This document shows positions 46,776-55,016 of a DNA stretch of 64,000 bases, piece by piece. The stretch comes from Streptomyces griseus (GTDB taxonomy: Bacteria; Actinomycetota; Actinomycetes; Nanopelagicales; Nanopelagicaceae), in contig CAMBDL010000003.1 in the NCBI GenBank assembly GCA_945865365.1, positions 47,949 to 111,948 on the forward strand, written 5' to 3'. Position numbers and translations under genes: made by a program. The notes under the pieces were generated by a model that had not been told where the DNA came from, searched no databases, and saw only the letters and a program-made list of their open reading frames with translations. The number at the start of each line of letters is the position of its first letter. The stretch's first letter is position 1.

Positions 46776-48031
46776 TATTGGCCAGAAATCTTTCTGGCAT
46801 GCAGTGCATCAGTGATAACTTGATCATAGATATCTAAGGTTCCACGAGCAGTTGCATCCCAACCAAAGTGTGAGGCATGCTCGACGGCTCCCATTGAAAG
46901 AAGTACGCGTCGCTGTGGCTCTTGCAGTAAGCGCGCAATAACCGATGACCACGCCTTTGGATCATGCCCATCAACTAAAACACCTGAAATTCCATCTGCT
47001 ACTGCCGTACGTAAACCACCTATTGCAGTTGCAATTACTGGTGTTGCGCAGGCTTGGGCTTCAAGGGCCACTAAGCCAAAAGACTCGGAATAACTTGGTA
47101 CACATATCAAATCAGCGGCGCGATACCACTTAGGTAATTCTGCGCGTGGAACAGGTGGCGCAAAACGCACAACATCATCGATGCCCAACCATGTAGTGAG
47201 CTCTTGCAGACGTTCAACTTCTTCAGAGTTAGCCCCTGATGCTCCACCAACGATATTGACAATTAATTTCGCACGCATCAAAGGTGAGTGTTTTACTAAC
47301 TCAGAAGTAGCACGGATCAATACTTCTGGACCTTTGTGGGGTTGAATACGTCCAACAAAAGTTACAACTAATGCATCGTGTGGAGTGCCGATACTTTCTC
47401 GAGCGGTTTTACGACCTTGTCCGGGGGTGAATGTATAGAGATCAACACCAGGGGTAACAACATGAACAATGTCTGGGCAAGCCTCATACAGCGAGACCAG
47501 ACTGGCTGCCTCAGAGTCAGTGTTAGCGATCAAAGCTTGGGCGGCGGCGGCGACTTGGGTTTCCCCTTGAACACGAATCATTGGCTCTGGAGTTTCACCC
47601 TCAGCTAAATTCAGATTCTTCACTCGCGCCATAGTGTGCATGGTGTGGATCAGTGGAATTTTAAGTTCAGCTGCGGCAGGCATGGCAACTTTTCCTGAAA
47701 TCCAATAATGCGAATGAATCGCATCGTAGTTTTCATTTCGTATGATCCGCAAAAACTCTTTTGAGAGTCCCGAAATATGCACAGGCAACTGTTCTTTAGT
47801 TAAATGTCCGTGGCCACAATCAAAGTAGCGAACTCGCACACCTTTAGATATTTCAACTATGTCAGGCTGCTCAGTTTCGGTACGGCGTGTAAAAATATCA
47901 ACCTGAACCCCCATGGCCACCATACGTTGAGCAGATTCGACGACATAGATATTCATTCCACCTGCATCGCCAATACCTGGCTGATCAAGTGGAGATGTAT
48001 GCACCATTACGGTAGCTATGCGCCCGTTCAT
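46775..48031 (-). CDS. mshA: D-inositol-3-phosphate glycosyltransferase MshA
   Basis: 418 residues, GT4 fold: VMVHTSPLDQPGIGDAGGMNIYVVESAQRM near the start, HSHYWISG, FVGRIQPHKGPEVLI, and the donor-site PSYSESFGLVALEAQACATPV. First committed step of mycothiol synthesis: UDP-GlcNAc plus inositol-3-phosphate. Followed by ybjN and gpm. Leaderless promoter with TACCCT. A partial MshD lies 4.7 kb away, supporting a mycothiol pathway. Confidence 0.94.
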   Translation of the reverse strand: MNGRIATVMVHTSPLDQPGIGDAGGMNIYVVESAQRMVAMGVQVDIFTRRTETEQPDIVEISKGVRVRYFDCGHGHLTKEQLPVHISGLSKEFLRIIRNENYDAIHSHYWISGKVAMPAAAELKIPLIHTMHTMARVKNLNLAEGETPEPMIRVQGETQVAAAAQALIANTDSEAASLVSLYEACPDIVHVVTPGVDLYTFTPGQGRKTARESIGTPHDALVVTFVGRIQPHKGPEVLIRATSELVKHSPLMRAKLIVNIVGGASGANSEEVERLQELTTWLGIDDVVRFAPPVPRAELPKWYRAADLICVPSYSESFGLVALEAQACATPVIATAIGGLRTAVADGISGVLVDGHDPKAWSSVIARLLQEPQRRVLLSMGAVEHASHFGWDATARGTLDIYDQVITDALHARKISGQ

Positions 48032-48037
48032 GAGGTA

Positions 48038-48043
48038 AGGGTA
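48038..48043 (-). promoter_or_regulatory. -10 element (TACCCT), leaderless promoter of mshA
   Basis: TACCCT, six bases, ATG at 48031. Confidence 0.55.
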
Positions 48044-48050
48044 CGACTAC

Positions 48051-48974
48051 TTAGAAAGTTGTGCGAATGGAGCCAACAATGTGACCGCCACCGTAGACCT
48101 TTTCTAACTCAATATCAGCGTCAACGCCTAATAACTTCAAACCCGCAACAGTTATAGCCTCACGTGGTCGCATGCCTCCGTCATTAACTTTAAAAGCATA
48201 TGTGCGACCATCGGGCACCGATGCCACCATGATTGATTCAGCGCCACTTTTCATGAAAACTCCAGGATTATTTTTCATAATCTTTGTAGACATTCGATGA
48301 GGCCCTGCAACCATCTCTGGAAAATCTCGACAGGCTTGAACAACGCTTTGATGCACTGAATCAACTGAAATTGTCAGCGCTCTAATTGCACGTGCAAGAC
48401 CAAGCAGAGAAATCAAAAATAACGGTGCTCCGCATCCATCGATTGCAGTATGAGTAATTTTTTCACCAGATAATGCTTCCAACTCATTCTTAAAGGCAAT
48501 TTGTAAAGGGTGTTGTGGATCTAAATAGTTTCCAATGGGCCAACCATTTGTAGCACAGCCCAAAAGCATTCCAGAGTGCTTACCACTACAGTTCATGGCT
48601 AAGCGCGTTGGTATTGGTGATGCAAGAGCCGCAGCTTCATCGAGTGGCCTGCCTTTGATATTCTGTAATGCGTTTTCATCTAAACCAGCTAACGCTAAAA
48701 TCTCTAGCGCTCCATTTTGATGCATCTCTAAACCTGAGTGAGATGCACATGTAAGTGCTAATAATCGTGGCTCTAATTTAACTCCGCTGCGCACCATGGC
48801 CGATGCCAGAATAGATTTATATGAAGATCGTGGATAAATCAGCTGTGCTGGATCACCTTTATGCATCATGATCGAACCATCACTGTTGAGTGCAACAAAG
48901 TGGCCTACATGGCTAGATTCAACGACATCATTTCTTACTAGTTCGGCAAGGGTTTCTCCGATGAGCAATGACAT
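48051..48974 (-). CDS. Asparaginase II family (Rhizobium etli-type L-asparaginase)
   Basis: 307 residues. Class 3 asparaginase motifs: SSYK at 50-53 (Ser/Lys pair), NCSGKHSGM with Cys129 and Lys132, and DGCGAP with Cys181, in the order and spacing of the structurally studied R. etli enzyme. Hydrolyses L-asparagine to aspartate and ammonia in the cytosol. It begins three bases after the nitrobindin stop, so it is the distal gene of a small operon. Confidence 0.88.
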   Translation of the reverse strand: MSLLIGETLAELVRNDVVESSHVGHFVALNSDGSIMMHKGDPAQLIYPRSSYKSILASAMVRSGVKLEPRLLALTCASHSGLEMHQNGALEILALAGLDENALQNIKGRPLDEAAALASPIPTRLAMNCSGKHSGMLLGCATNGWPIGNYLDPQHPLQIAFKNELEALSGEKITHTAIDGCGAPLFLISLLGLARAIRALTISVDSVHQSVVQACRDFPEMVAGPHRMSTKIMKNNPGVFMKSGAESIMVASVPDGRTYAFKVNDGGMRPREAITVAGLKLLGVDADIELEKVYGGGHIVGSIRTTF

Positions 48975-48977
48975 TAA

Positions 48978-49478
48978 TTAATCGCTCTGGCGTTCAAGCG
49001 AAGACCAAATATGGGCCTGTAACTCTTTACCTTCAGCGGCCATGTCGTAAGCAAAGAAAAGTTCTCCCGCTACAAGACCGTATAAACGCACTCCTGCCGT
49101 AACAATCTTGGCACTTGGCGCTGAGTAGCCTTGATCTAAAACTAATTGAATCTTCGGACCATCAAACTGTCCAACCCAACCCTCAGAAATTCCAGTGTTG
49201 TGTGACATAACAACCTCTAAAACATTATTGGGCTTAGTGCGCCAAAAACCAGCTTCGGATGCACCGGGGCGCACTATCTCACCCTGCGCATCTAATATCC
49301 ATGAACGGGAAAAATAATTTAAAAATGGACGACCGTCGTGATTAAAGACAACTTCATGCGCATACTCAAAGGGTTCTATACCTGGATATTCACCACGACC
49401 TTTGCCGCGCCATGTACCAACTAACCAGGCCAATGGATTGAGCTCTGCATGTAGGCCTTCAGGAATTGTAAATACCAT
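48978..49478 (-). CDS. Nitrobindin-like heme-binding beta-barrel (FABP family)
   Basis: 166 residues. GTWRGKGRG is the N-terminal nitrobindin signature; the barrel ends with LQAHIWSSLERQ, whose His is the likely proximal heme ligand. Actinobacterial nitrobindins bind ferric heme and isomerise peroxynitrite to nitrate. Its ATG directly follows the stop of the 42-codon membrane peptide (TAAATG). Confidence 0.88.
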   Translation of the reverse strand: MVFTIPEGLHAELNPLAWLVGTWRGKGRGEYPGIEPFEYAHEVVFNHDGRPFLNYFSRSWILDAQGEIVRPGASEAGFWRTKPNNVLEVVMSHNTGISEGWVGQFDGPKIQLVLDQGYSAPSAKIVTAGVRLYGLVAGELFFAYDMAAEGKELQAHIWSSLERQSD

Positions 49479-49607
49479 TTATGGGCGTCCTCTAAATTTA
49501 GGTGAGCGTCGCGCTTGTGATTGGCGACCACGGAATGCATAAATAATCAGAGCTATGCCTAGCGCAATAGCTGCAAGACCAAGAATTATCGATGTAAAAA
49601 GCTCCAT
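49479..49607 (-). CDS. Single-helix membrane peptide, 42 aa
   Basis: MELFTSIILGLAAIALGIAL forms one transmembrane helix at the N-terminus, followed by a basic Arg/Gln/Ser tail (RGRQSQARRSPKFRGRP). Support for a real gene: TAGGCT exactly six bases before the ATG, and its stop abuts the nitrobindin ATG. It is the first gene of a micro-ORF-nitrobindin-asparaginase operon. No family recognised. Confidence 0.65.
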   Translation of the reverse strand: MELFTSIILGLAAIALGIALIIYAFRGRQSQARRSPKFRGRP

Positions 49608-49613
49608 GCGCCA

Positions 49614-49619
49614 AGCCTA
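49614..49619 (-). promoter_or_regulatory. -10 element (TAGGCT), leaderless promoter of the 42-aa peptide operon
   Basis: TAGGCT, six bases, ATG at 49607, in the 18-bp gap after the ygfZ stop. Confidence 0.55.
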
Positions 49620-49625
49620 CCTTGA

Positions 49626-50525
49626 CTAAACAATCACTTCCTGCGAAGCGGGCACACCATCAATACTTAATGTTGCCTCGATTGGCGTATTTCGCTTCAC
49701 AATAGCTAGTGCGATTGTGCCAAGCTCATAATGGCGTGCAACGGTGCCAATAAATCCAACAACTACCCCATCATTCTCAACCTTTGTACCTCTAGTTGGA
49801 AATGCAACATCACTACCATCAAGGTGCAGCATCACTAATCGCCGCGGTGGATTGCCTAAGTTGAAAACCTTTGCCACGGTCTCTTGTCCGCGGTAGCAGC
49901 CCTTATTCATATGTACGGCCTTGTTTAATACGCCAATTTCATTAGGAATTGACTTGTGATCAGTCTCAAAACCAATTCGTGGACGGCCAGCAGCAACGCG
50001 TTGAGCATCCAGCGCCCATGTGCCAATTTGTGTAGCCACTAAATTAAACCCAGCACTTATATCTGCAACTTCAGCACGCGCTACAAGTGCAAATGGCCCA
50101 CCAATCTGCGTTGTAGCTCCCGGTGCGCGCAAAACTGCGTATTCATCGCTGGCATCGCGCACATCAACGCGCAACATAAATTTCATCTTAGTTAAGTAAG
50201 TAATGAGTGCTTCAGAATAACCAGGGTCTAGAACTAACCATGTTGTACTACCGTCATCGACTAAATTAAATTGATACTCAATACGCCCTTGCGGATCCAA
50301 AATCATTGCATCCATCCAGATGCCTACGCCTAGATCATTGAGGAACTGGGTTGTTAAATCATGGAGCCATTTCAAGCGATCAGCCCCGCTGACTGCGATG
50401 ACGTTTAAATGCCCAAGATCGGCCCACGCAGTGCCTGCCTCTAATGCGCGCTGTTCTTTAACGGGCTCACCAAAGTGCCAGATTGCACCTTTATCTACAC
50501 CGTCTTCGATCAGCACCGCGCTCAT
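49626..50525 (-). CDS. ygfZ: YgfZ/GcvT-fold folate-binding protein
   Basis: 299 residues. Signature KGCYRGQE (Cys essential in E. coli YgfZ), preceded by a GcvT-like domain (RLKWLHDLTTQFLNDL). Takes part in iron-sulfur cluster repair or assembly using folate. The start overlaps the fur stop by ATGA, so it is translated with the Fur-family regulator. Confidence 0.9.
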   Translation of the reverse strand: MSAVLIEDGVDKGAIWHFGEPVKEQRALEAGTAWADLGHLNVIAVSGADRLKWLHDLTTQFLNDLGVGIWMDAMILDPQGRIEYQFNLVDDGSTTWLVLDPGYSEALITYLTKMKFMLRVDVRDASDEYAVLRAPGATTQIGGPFALVARAEVADISAGFNLVATQIGTWALDAQRVAAGRPRIGFETDHKSIPNEIGVLNKAVHMNKGCYRGQETVAKVFNLGNPPRRLVMLHLDGSDVAFPTRGTKVENDGVVVGFIGTVARHYELGTIALAIVKRNTPIEATLSIDGVPASQEVIV

Positions 50526-50926
50526 TGGCAGTTAGTACATGTTCCGTAGACGGCAAAGTGTGTAACGTCGGTTTTAAAGCCGTAGTCATCGGCTAATGTA
50601 TTTACAAAGTTAGCGGCAACATCAATGGGCGCATCGCCAACGCTTGCACACTTTCCGCACACTAAATGCAGATGTGTCAGCTCTTCGGCAGCGTGATAGG
50701 TCGCACCGCCATGGCCTAAGTGGGTATGTTGCACAAGGCCCACATTTTCTAACGTCTCTAAGTTGCGATAAACCGTTGAAAGATTGATTCCTGGATGCGT
50801 CGCACGTACTTTCTCAGCGACTTCTTCAGGGGTTGAATGACCAAGCTCTCGCACGGCAGCTAGTACAAGTTCGCGCTGAGGCGTCAGACGTAAGCCCTTT
50901 TCATGAAGTTCATGCTTATCAGCCAT
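50522..50926 (-). CDS. Fur-family transcriptional regulator
   Basis: 134 residues. Winged helix LTPQRELVLAAVREL, LSTVYRNLETLENVGLVQ; dimer/metal domain HLHLVCGKC; structural zinc pair CGKC and CTNC. Whether it senses iron, zinc or peroxide cannot be fixed by eye. It has its own leaderless promoter inside the end of the DUF4395 gene and is coupled to ygfZ. A 27-bp inverted repeat upstream of DUF4395 is a candidate binding site. Confidence 0.88.
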   Translation of the reverse strand: MADKHELHEKGLRLTPQRELVLAAVRELGHSTPEEVAEKVRATHPGINLSTVYRNLETLENVGLVQHTHLGHGGATYHAAEELTHLHLVCGKCASVGDAPIDVAANFVNTLADDYGFKTDVTHFAVYGTCTNCQ

Positions 50927-50930
50927 GTGC

Positions 50931-51368
50931 CTACCTTACGCGAAGAAGCAGTAAATAAACTTCGCACCCAAGGCAGAGGTTAAATGCTGCGTTCAAAAAG
51001 GCGGCGGCAAGCGCAAATCCCGTAGCTATAACAAAGAGTGCGCTAATGCCGGTGATTGATCCTGCAATGGCGGCCAGCGCAAAGACTAGCCCTACGCTTT
51101 GGGCGAACTGAGGTGGGCGAACATCTTCGATAATCACCGCACTCTTTAATCGTGGCTTAATAACTCTTCGGAAGAAATACGCATAAGGCGTGAACTGTGG
51201 CCCACGAAATGCTCCGATTGCAAAAACAATCGCTTGTGCACTGATAACCCAAAGGCTTTGAGTTGCCAGGGCTGCGGCTAAAACTACTGCTGTGAGGACG
51301 GCTGAAAAACGTGGACCACGTGCATCAATTGTTAAAGTTGGGTTTTTCTCGTTCAAAATCTGTGTCAT
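50931..51368 (-). CDS. DUF4395 membrane protein
   Basis: 145 residues, four hydrophobic segments. Family pattern RGPQFTPYAYFFRRVIKPRL, RPPQFAQSVGLVFALAA, and C-terminal FNLCLGCEVYLLLL with the conserved CxxC-like pair CLGC. DUF4395 proteins often neighbour thioredoxin-like genes, as here, suggesting a redox role like DsbB/vitamin K reductases; unproven. AAGGA lies eight bases before the ATG. Confidence 0.82.
   Translation of the reverse strand: MTQILNEKNPTLTIDARGPRFSAVLTAVVLAAALATQSLWVISAQAIVFAIGAFRGPQFTPYAYFFRRVIKPRLKSAVIIEDVRPPQFAQSVGLVFALAAIAGSITGISALFVIATGFALAAAFLNAAFNLCLGCEVYLLLLRVR
50933..50938 (-). promoter_or_regulatory. -10 element (TAAGGT) of the Fur-family gene
   Basis: TAAGGT, six bases, ATG at 50926. 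It lies on the last codons and stop of the DUF4395 gene. Confidence 0.5.
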
Positions 51369-51394
51369 GTACTTTTCCTTTGGTCGGTGAATGG

Positions 51395-51421
51395 GTAATT
51401 GTTTTAAAAAGCAACAATTAC
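51395..51421. promoter_or_regulatory. Inverted repeat upstream of DUF4395 (candidate operator)
   Basis: GTAATTGTT (51395-51403), nine-base AT-rich spacer, AACAATTAC (51413-51421): nine perfect base pairs. It is 27 bp before the DUF4395 start, in the only sizeable gap of the DUF4395-fur-ygfZ run. A terminator is unlikely because nothing is transcribed into it. The rest of the 51369-51539 gap holds a second, weaker repeat (CTAAGCG at 51441 and CGCTTAG at 51467) and no gene. Confidence 0.5.
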
Positions 51422-51539
51422 ATTCGACACAAAGCGCCAGCTAAGCGGCCATAATCAATGACTCGACGCTTAGTGAAATTCCTGGCAAAAGACATGTCTG
51501 AAATTATAAAGACTGCTACTAGTAAATGCGAGTTGCAAA

Positions 51540-51950
51540 CTAGTTGCGAATAGCCGCGAGCGCATTGATTACCTGCTCGCGCTTAGGTGCACCTACTGCT
51601 CGCCCAACTTCTAAGCCCTGTGAGTTCAGAATTAATGTCGTTGGTGTACTTATTATGTTCAGTTGTCGTACTAGATCTAACTGTGCCTCGGCATCGACTT
51701 CCACGTGGGCTACATCTGGCATGCCAGCGACAATATTTTCCAGCAGAACCCGCGTAGCCCTACATGGCGTGCAAAAGGCCGACGAGAACTGCACCAGAGT
51801 TGCGCTAGATCCCAGCGCCCCACCAATCATGGCTTGGCTAATTAGAGAGCGCCCTGCTTTGGCTTTAACTGTGCCGCGAGAGCGTTGATACCAAAGCCCG
51901 TAGATAGATGCCAGTACCAGCACAATAACGATTGGAAGCATTGATTTCAC
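51540..51950 (-). CDS. Membrane-anchored thioredoxin-like protein
   Basis: 136 residues. One N-terminal helix (MLPIVIVLVLASIYGLWY), then a thioredoxin fold with active site FCTPCRA and cis-Pro in STPTTLIL. Probably a membrane-tethered disulfide reductase. The start is uncertain: TTG 51968, GTG 51950 or ATG 51941. I choose the GTG because CAGACT lies six bases upstream of it, overlapping the glnR -10 on the other strand. The thioredoxin-glnR-mshD neighbourhood matches mycobacteria. Confidence 0.8.
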   Translation of the reverse strand: MKSMLPIVIVLVLASIYGLWYQRSRGTVKAKAGRSLISQAMIGGALGSSATLVQFSSAFCTPCRATRVLLENIVAGMPDVAHVEVDAEAQLDLVRQLNIISTPTTLILNSQGLEVGRAVGAPKREQVINALAAIRN

Positions 51951-51955
51951 AGGGG

Positions 51956-51962
51956 TAGTCTG
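51956..51962. promoter_or_regulatory. Shared divergent -10 region (thioredoxin / glnR)
   Basis: The seven bases TAGTCTG give TAGTCT on the plus strand (six bases before the glnR ATG at 51968) and CAGACT on the minus strand (six bases before GTG 51950). Start codons are 18 bp apart. Confidence 0.45.
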
Positions 51963-51967
51963 TACCA

Positions 51968-52681
51968 ATGGCCAAGGTCTTGCTACTTACGAATACCTCT
52001 GGCGCGAGCGCGGAAGTTCTACCTGCACTTGGTTTGCTTGCACATCAGGTTCGTATCTTGCCCGCTGAAGCCAGTGTCTTGGTAGATGTACCCGATGTTG
52101 ATGTCATCCTCGTTGATGCACGTCGCGATCTACCTTCTGCAAAGTCTTTAACCCGGCTTTTAACTACAACAGGTCTTGGTTGTCCCATCATCGCCATTGC
52201 AACTGAAGGCGGCTTATCCGCAGTGAGCGCTGAGTGGGGAATCGATGATGTCATGCTCGATACCGCAGGCCCTGCCGAAGTCGATGCCCGTATTCGCATC
52301 GCTGTCGGTAAGCACATTGCCGCTGTAGCTAGCAGTGATCCTCACTCAGGGGAGATTCGTAGCGGTGATGTCGTGATTGATGAATCAACATATACCGCGC
52401 GCCTGAAGGGAAATGTTTTAGATTTAACGTTTAAAGAGTTTGAATTGCTGAAGTATTTAGCTCAACATCCAGGGCGTGTATTTACTCGAGCGCAGTTGTT
52501 GCAAGAGATCTGGGGCTACGACTATTTTGGTGGCACCCGCACGGTAGATGTGCATATTCGCCGCCTGCGTTCAAAGCTTGGTCCAGAGTTTGAAGCGATC
52601 ATCGGAACTGTTCGCAATGTTGGGTATCGATTCACGATGCCATCAGGTGGCAAAGAGAGCTCTATTAACGAACGCGTATAA
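51968..52681 (+). CDS. glnR: GlnR-like orphan response regulator (OmpR family)
   Basis: 237 residues. Receiver-like domain (about 1-115; APAEASxL-like [53 protein letters not shown]) and a C-terminal winged helix ([46 protein letters not shown]). Segment by segment this follows mycobacterial GlnR, the master nitrogen regulator, which acts without a partner kinase. The mshD-like gene follows by two bases and a thioredoxin gene is divergent, as around mycobacterial glnR. Confidence 0.9.
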   Translation: MAKVLLLTNTSGASAEVLPALGLLAHQVRILPAEASVLVDVPDVDVILVDARRDLPSAKSLTRLLTTTGLGCPIIAIATEGGLSAVSAEWGIDDVMLDTAGPAEVDARIRIAVGKHIAAVASSDPHSGEIRSGDVVIDESTYTARLKGNVLDLTFKEFELLKYLAQHPGRVFTRAQLLQEIWGYDYFGGTRTVDVHIRRLRSKLGPEFEAIIGTVRNVGYRFTMPSGGKESSINERV

Positions 52682-52683
52682 CT

Positions 52684-53157
52684 ATGCGCCATATATTAAA
52701 GATTCATCGAACTCTGCAAGGTCGAATTCCAGATACTGATCATGGTTTTTCGATTGAAAACTTTAACCCCGCACTTCATAAAGCTGCTTGGCTTATCTTA
52801 AATAACAGGATCTTTGCCGATCATCCCGATCAAGGTAATTGGGAGTTGCAAGATTTAGAGAACCGAATAGCTCAACCCTGGTTTGATGCCAATGGTTTTT
52901 TTATAGCGATTGATAGTGGGCAGTTAGTGGGTACATGTTGGACCAAGATTCACCACGATCTAGTCAATCAAGCCCCCGTTGGTGAGCTCTATGTTGTTGG
53001 TGTTGATCCGCAACATATCGGCCATGGCATTGGTCGGGCGGTCTCTATCGCGGCAATGAACTACTTATTTACTAAGGGAATCACCGAGGCTATGTTGTAT
53101 GTGGATGCGGACAATATAAATGGCTTAAAACTCTACGAATCCTTGGGATTTAATTAA
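52684..53157 (+). CDS. Half-length MshD-like GNAT acetyltransferase
   Basis: 157 residues. The sequence follows the C-terminal catalytic GNAT domain of mycothiol synthase MshD: AAWLILNNRIFADHPDQGNW, QPWFDANGFFIA, GELYVVGVDPQHIGHGIGRA, MLYVDADNINGLKLYESLGF. Full MshD is about 300 residues with two GNAT domains. Here the first domain is missing: the frame opens at what would be the interdomain linker (ILKIHRTLQGRIPD), and it ends at LGFN, about a dozen residues before the usual end. It starts two bases after the glnR stop. It may acetylate Cys-GlcN-inositol alone or with a separate partner. Confidence 0.78.
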   Translation: MRHILKIHRTLQGRIPDTDHGFSIENFNPALHKAAWLILNNRIFADHPDQGNWELQDLENRIAQPWFDANGFFIAIDSGQLVGTCWTKIHHDLVNQAPVGELYVVGVDPQHIGHGIGRAVSIAAMNYLFTKGITEAMLYVDADNINGLKLYESLGFN

Positions 53158-53170
53158 CTAAACGAGAGTT

Positions 53171-53203
53171 AAAAAAGGAGCCAGGGGAACTGGCTCCTTT
53201 TTT
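53171..53203. terminator. Bidirectional intrinsic terminator
   Basis: A perfect 14-bp stem AAAAAAGGAGCCAG/CTGGCTCCTTTTTT with loop GGGAA. A-tract and T-tract on either side serve the mshD-like gene (plus) and the secreted Ala-rich gene (minus, stop at 53217). Confidence 0.92.
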
Positions 53204-53216
53204 ATGCACTTTTTAT

Positions 53217-53579
53217 TTATGGTCTAACTGGTTTTACCGGTTTCACTGGAACTGCAGCCTTTGCGCTTGCAACAACACTCTTGAGAGTTGTGCGTGCGGC
53301 TACACGTGCATCTTTTGTTGTTGCAGCTGCGATCGCAGCCTCTTTAACAATCTTGGCGGCAGCGATAGTTGCCTTAGCTGTTGCCATAGCGCTTTGACGT
53401 GCAGTGCGTGCAGCTTGGAAAGTGGTCTTAGCTGCTTCGAATGCCGCTTTCTGCTCTGGTGTGAGCGCGACTTTATTAGCAACTGGTGCCGCTACATCTG
53501 CAGAGGCTCCTGAAACTCCTGCGAGTGCAAAGATTCCAGCCATTGATGCCGCTGCGATACTTCGAGTTAATGTCTTCAT
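53217..53579 (-). CDS. Small secreted Ala/Lys-rich helical protein
   Basis: 120 residues. Signal peptide (about 1-27, ASA-D), then an Ala/Lys/Thr-rich helix (LTPEQKAAFEAAKTTFQAARTARQSA...) and a short PVKPVKPVRP tail. No family recognised; low-complexity helical secreted proteins recur in this window. The start is the ATG before the signal peptide; a longer frame runs upstream into the aminotransferase gene. Confidence 0.65.
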   Translation of the reverse strand: MKTLTRSIAAASMAGIFALAGVSGASADVAAPVANKVALTPEQKAAFEAAKTTFQAARTARQSAMATAKATIAAAKIVKEAAIAAATTKDARVAARTTLKSVVASAKAAVPVKPVKPVRP

Positions 53580-53652
53580 GTGAGCCCCCGTAACTGCCAC
53601 ACCTTTGTGCGGATAAGTAAAAGATAGAAGCCAACTGTGTGGTAATCCAAAG

Positions 53653-55014
53653 TCAGCTCTGTGGGTTTCCTGTGAGTTCGGCGCACATGAGGCGAAATGC
53701 ATGGGTATGGGCATCAACATCAGCGGCAGTTGTATCCGGGCACATCAAGGCCATGTTGTGAAATGGCGTAATGAGAAAGCCATCATTGAGCATGCGCAGG
53801 TGGATGTACTGCTCGAGTTCAAAATCACCGGCGTTATGTGCATCGGCCCCAGTTACTGGCGCGGTCGTGCCAAACATATATTCACCCCGTGCACCTAAGC
53901 GATTACACGTCCATGGCAGATCAAACTCATCTATTGCAGCATCCACGCCATCTGACCAGCGTGTGCCTAAATCAATCATACGATTAAAGTTTTCTTGCGT
54001 TAAAACCTGCGTCAACGTTGCGCGCATTGATGCCAGCGATAGCGCATTGCCAGCTAATGTGCCACCGATGCCACCAGTATCGATAATCTCTAACTCAACC
54101 AACTTCTTGATTGAATCGGCGATCTCTTGCGTCATTCCAAAAGTTCCCGTTGGAATTCCACCGGCGATTGCCTTACCAATAGTCAGGAAATCCGGCTTTA
54201 ATCCCCGATCGGCAGTCATTCCCCCTGGGCCAACTGAGATCGTATGAGTCTCATCGATAATTAATATCGTTGCATACTTTTTCGCTAACGCCTGCACGGC
54301 CTCTAAATAACCAGCATTTGGTAGAACAATTCCAACATTTGTCATGGCGGGCTCCATCAAAATCGCCGCAACATCACCATGAGCTAAGGCCTTTTCCATA
54401 CCAGCAATATCGTTGAACTCAACGACGCGCGTAGTGACATCTAGAGCAACTGGAGCACCAATATTTCCTTCGCGGGCTACGGTATTTCCGCCTGCATCAA
54501 GGGTCGCAAAGCTTTCATCAACGCTACCGTGATAACAACGATCGATAACCACAATCTTTGAACGTCCAGTAATCATTCGTGAATATCGAATTACATGGCG
54601 ATTAGCATCGGTTGCCGACACCGTGAACTGCCACAGTGGTAAGCCAAAGCGACGTGCAAGTTCGCCTGAAACAAGTGCGGCATCGGCCGTTGGCAACATG
54701 GCGGTAATGCCTTTACCCACTTGTTCGCGGATCGCAGCAACAGTTGCATCGGGTGAGTGCCCGGTCATTGATCCTGTATCACCTAAACAAAAATCGATAT
54801 ACGTATTTCCATCAACATCGGTGAAACGTGCACCTTTAGCGTTCTCAACAAAGACCGGATATGCACCTGGCCATTTAGCCATCCACGACATTGGTACACC
54901 GCCAGGCATGTTCTTCTTACCGGCTTCAAAGAGTTGGCCACTCTTAGGATGCAAAGTTAAGAAACGTGCATCTTCTTTAGCGCGCAGTTCTGCTAACCGA
55001 GTGCGATTTATCAT
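53653..55014 (-). CDS. Class III aminotransferase (glutamate-1-semialdehyde aminomutase-like)
   Basis: 453 residues, fold type I PLP enzyme: GDTGSMTGHSPD, RYSRMITGRSKIVVIDRCYHGS, LIIDETHTISVGPGG, and Lys in TIGKAIAGGIPTGTFGMT. Close in style to GSA aminomutases and beta-amino-acid transaminases. Last gene of the kinase-epimerase-aminotransferase run, which suggests amino-sugar or sugar-derived substrates rather than heme synthesis. Substrate not determinable. Confidence 0.8.
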   Translation of the reverse strand: MINRTRLAELRAKEDARFLTLHPKSGQLFEAGKKNMPGGVPMSWMAKWPGAYPVFVENAKGARFTDVDGNTYIDFCLGDTGSMTGHSPDATVAAIREQVGKGITAMLPTADAALVSGELARRFGLPLWQFTVSATDANRHVIRYSRMITGRSKIVVIDRCYHGSVDESFATLDAGGNTVAREGNIGAPVALDVTTRVVEFNDIAGMEKALAHGDVAAILMEPAMTNVGIVLPNAGYLEAVQALAKKYATILIIDETHTISVGPGGMTADRGLKPDFLTIGKAIAGGIPTGTFGMTQEIADSIKKLVELEIIDTGGIGGTLAGNALSLASMRATLTQVLTQENFNRMIDLGTRWSDGVDAAIDEFDLPWTCNRLGARGEYMFGTTAPVTGADAHNAGDFELEQYIHLRMLNDGFLITPFHNMALMCPDTTAADVDAHTHAFRLMCAELTGNPQS

Positions 55015-55016
55015 GA

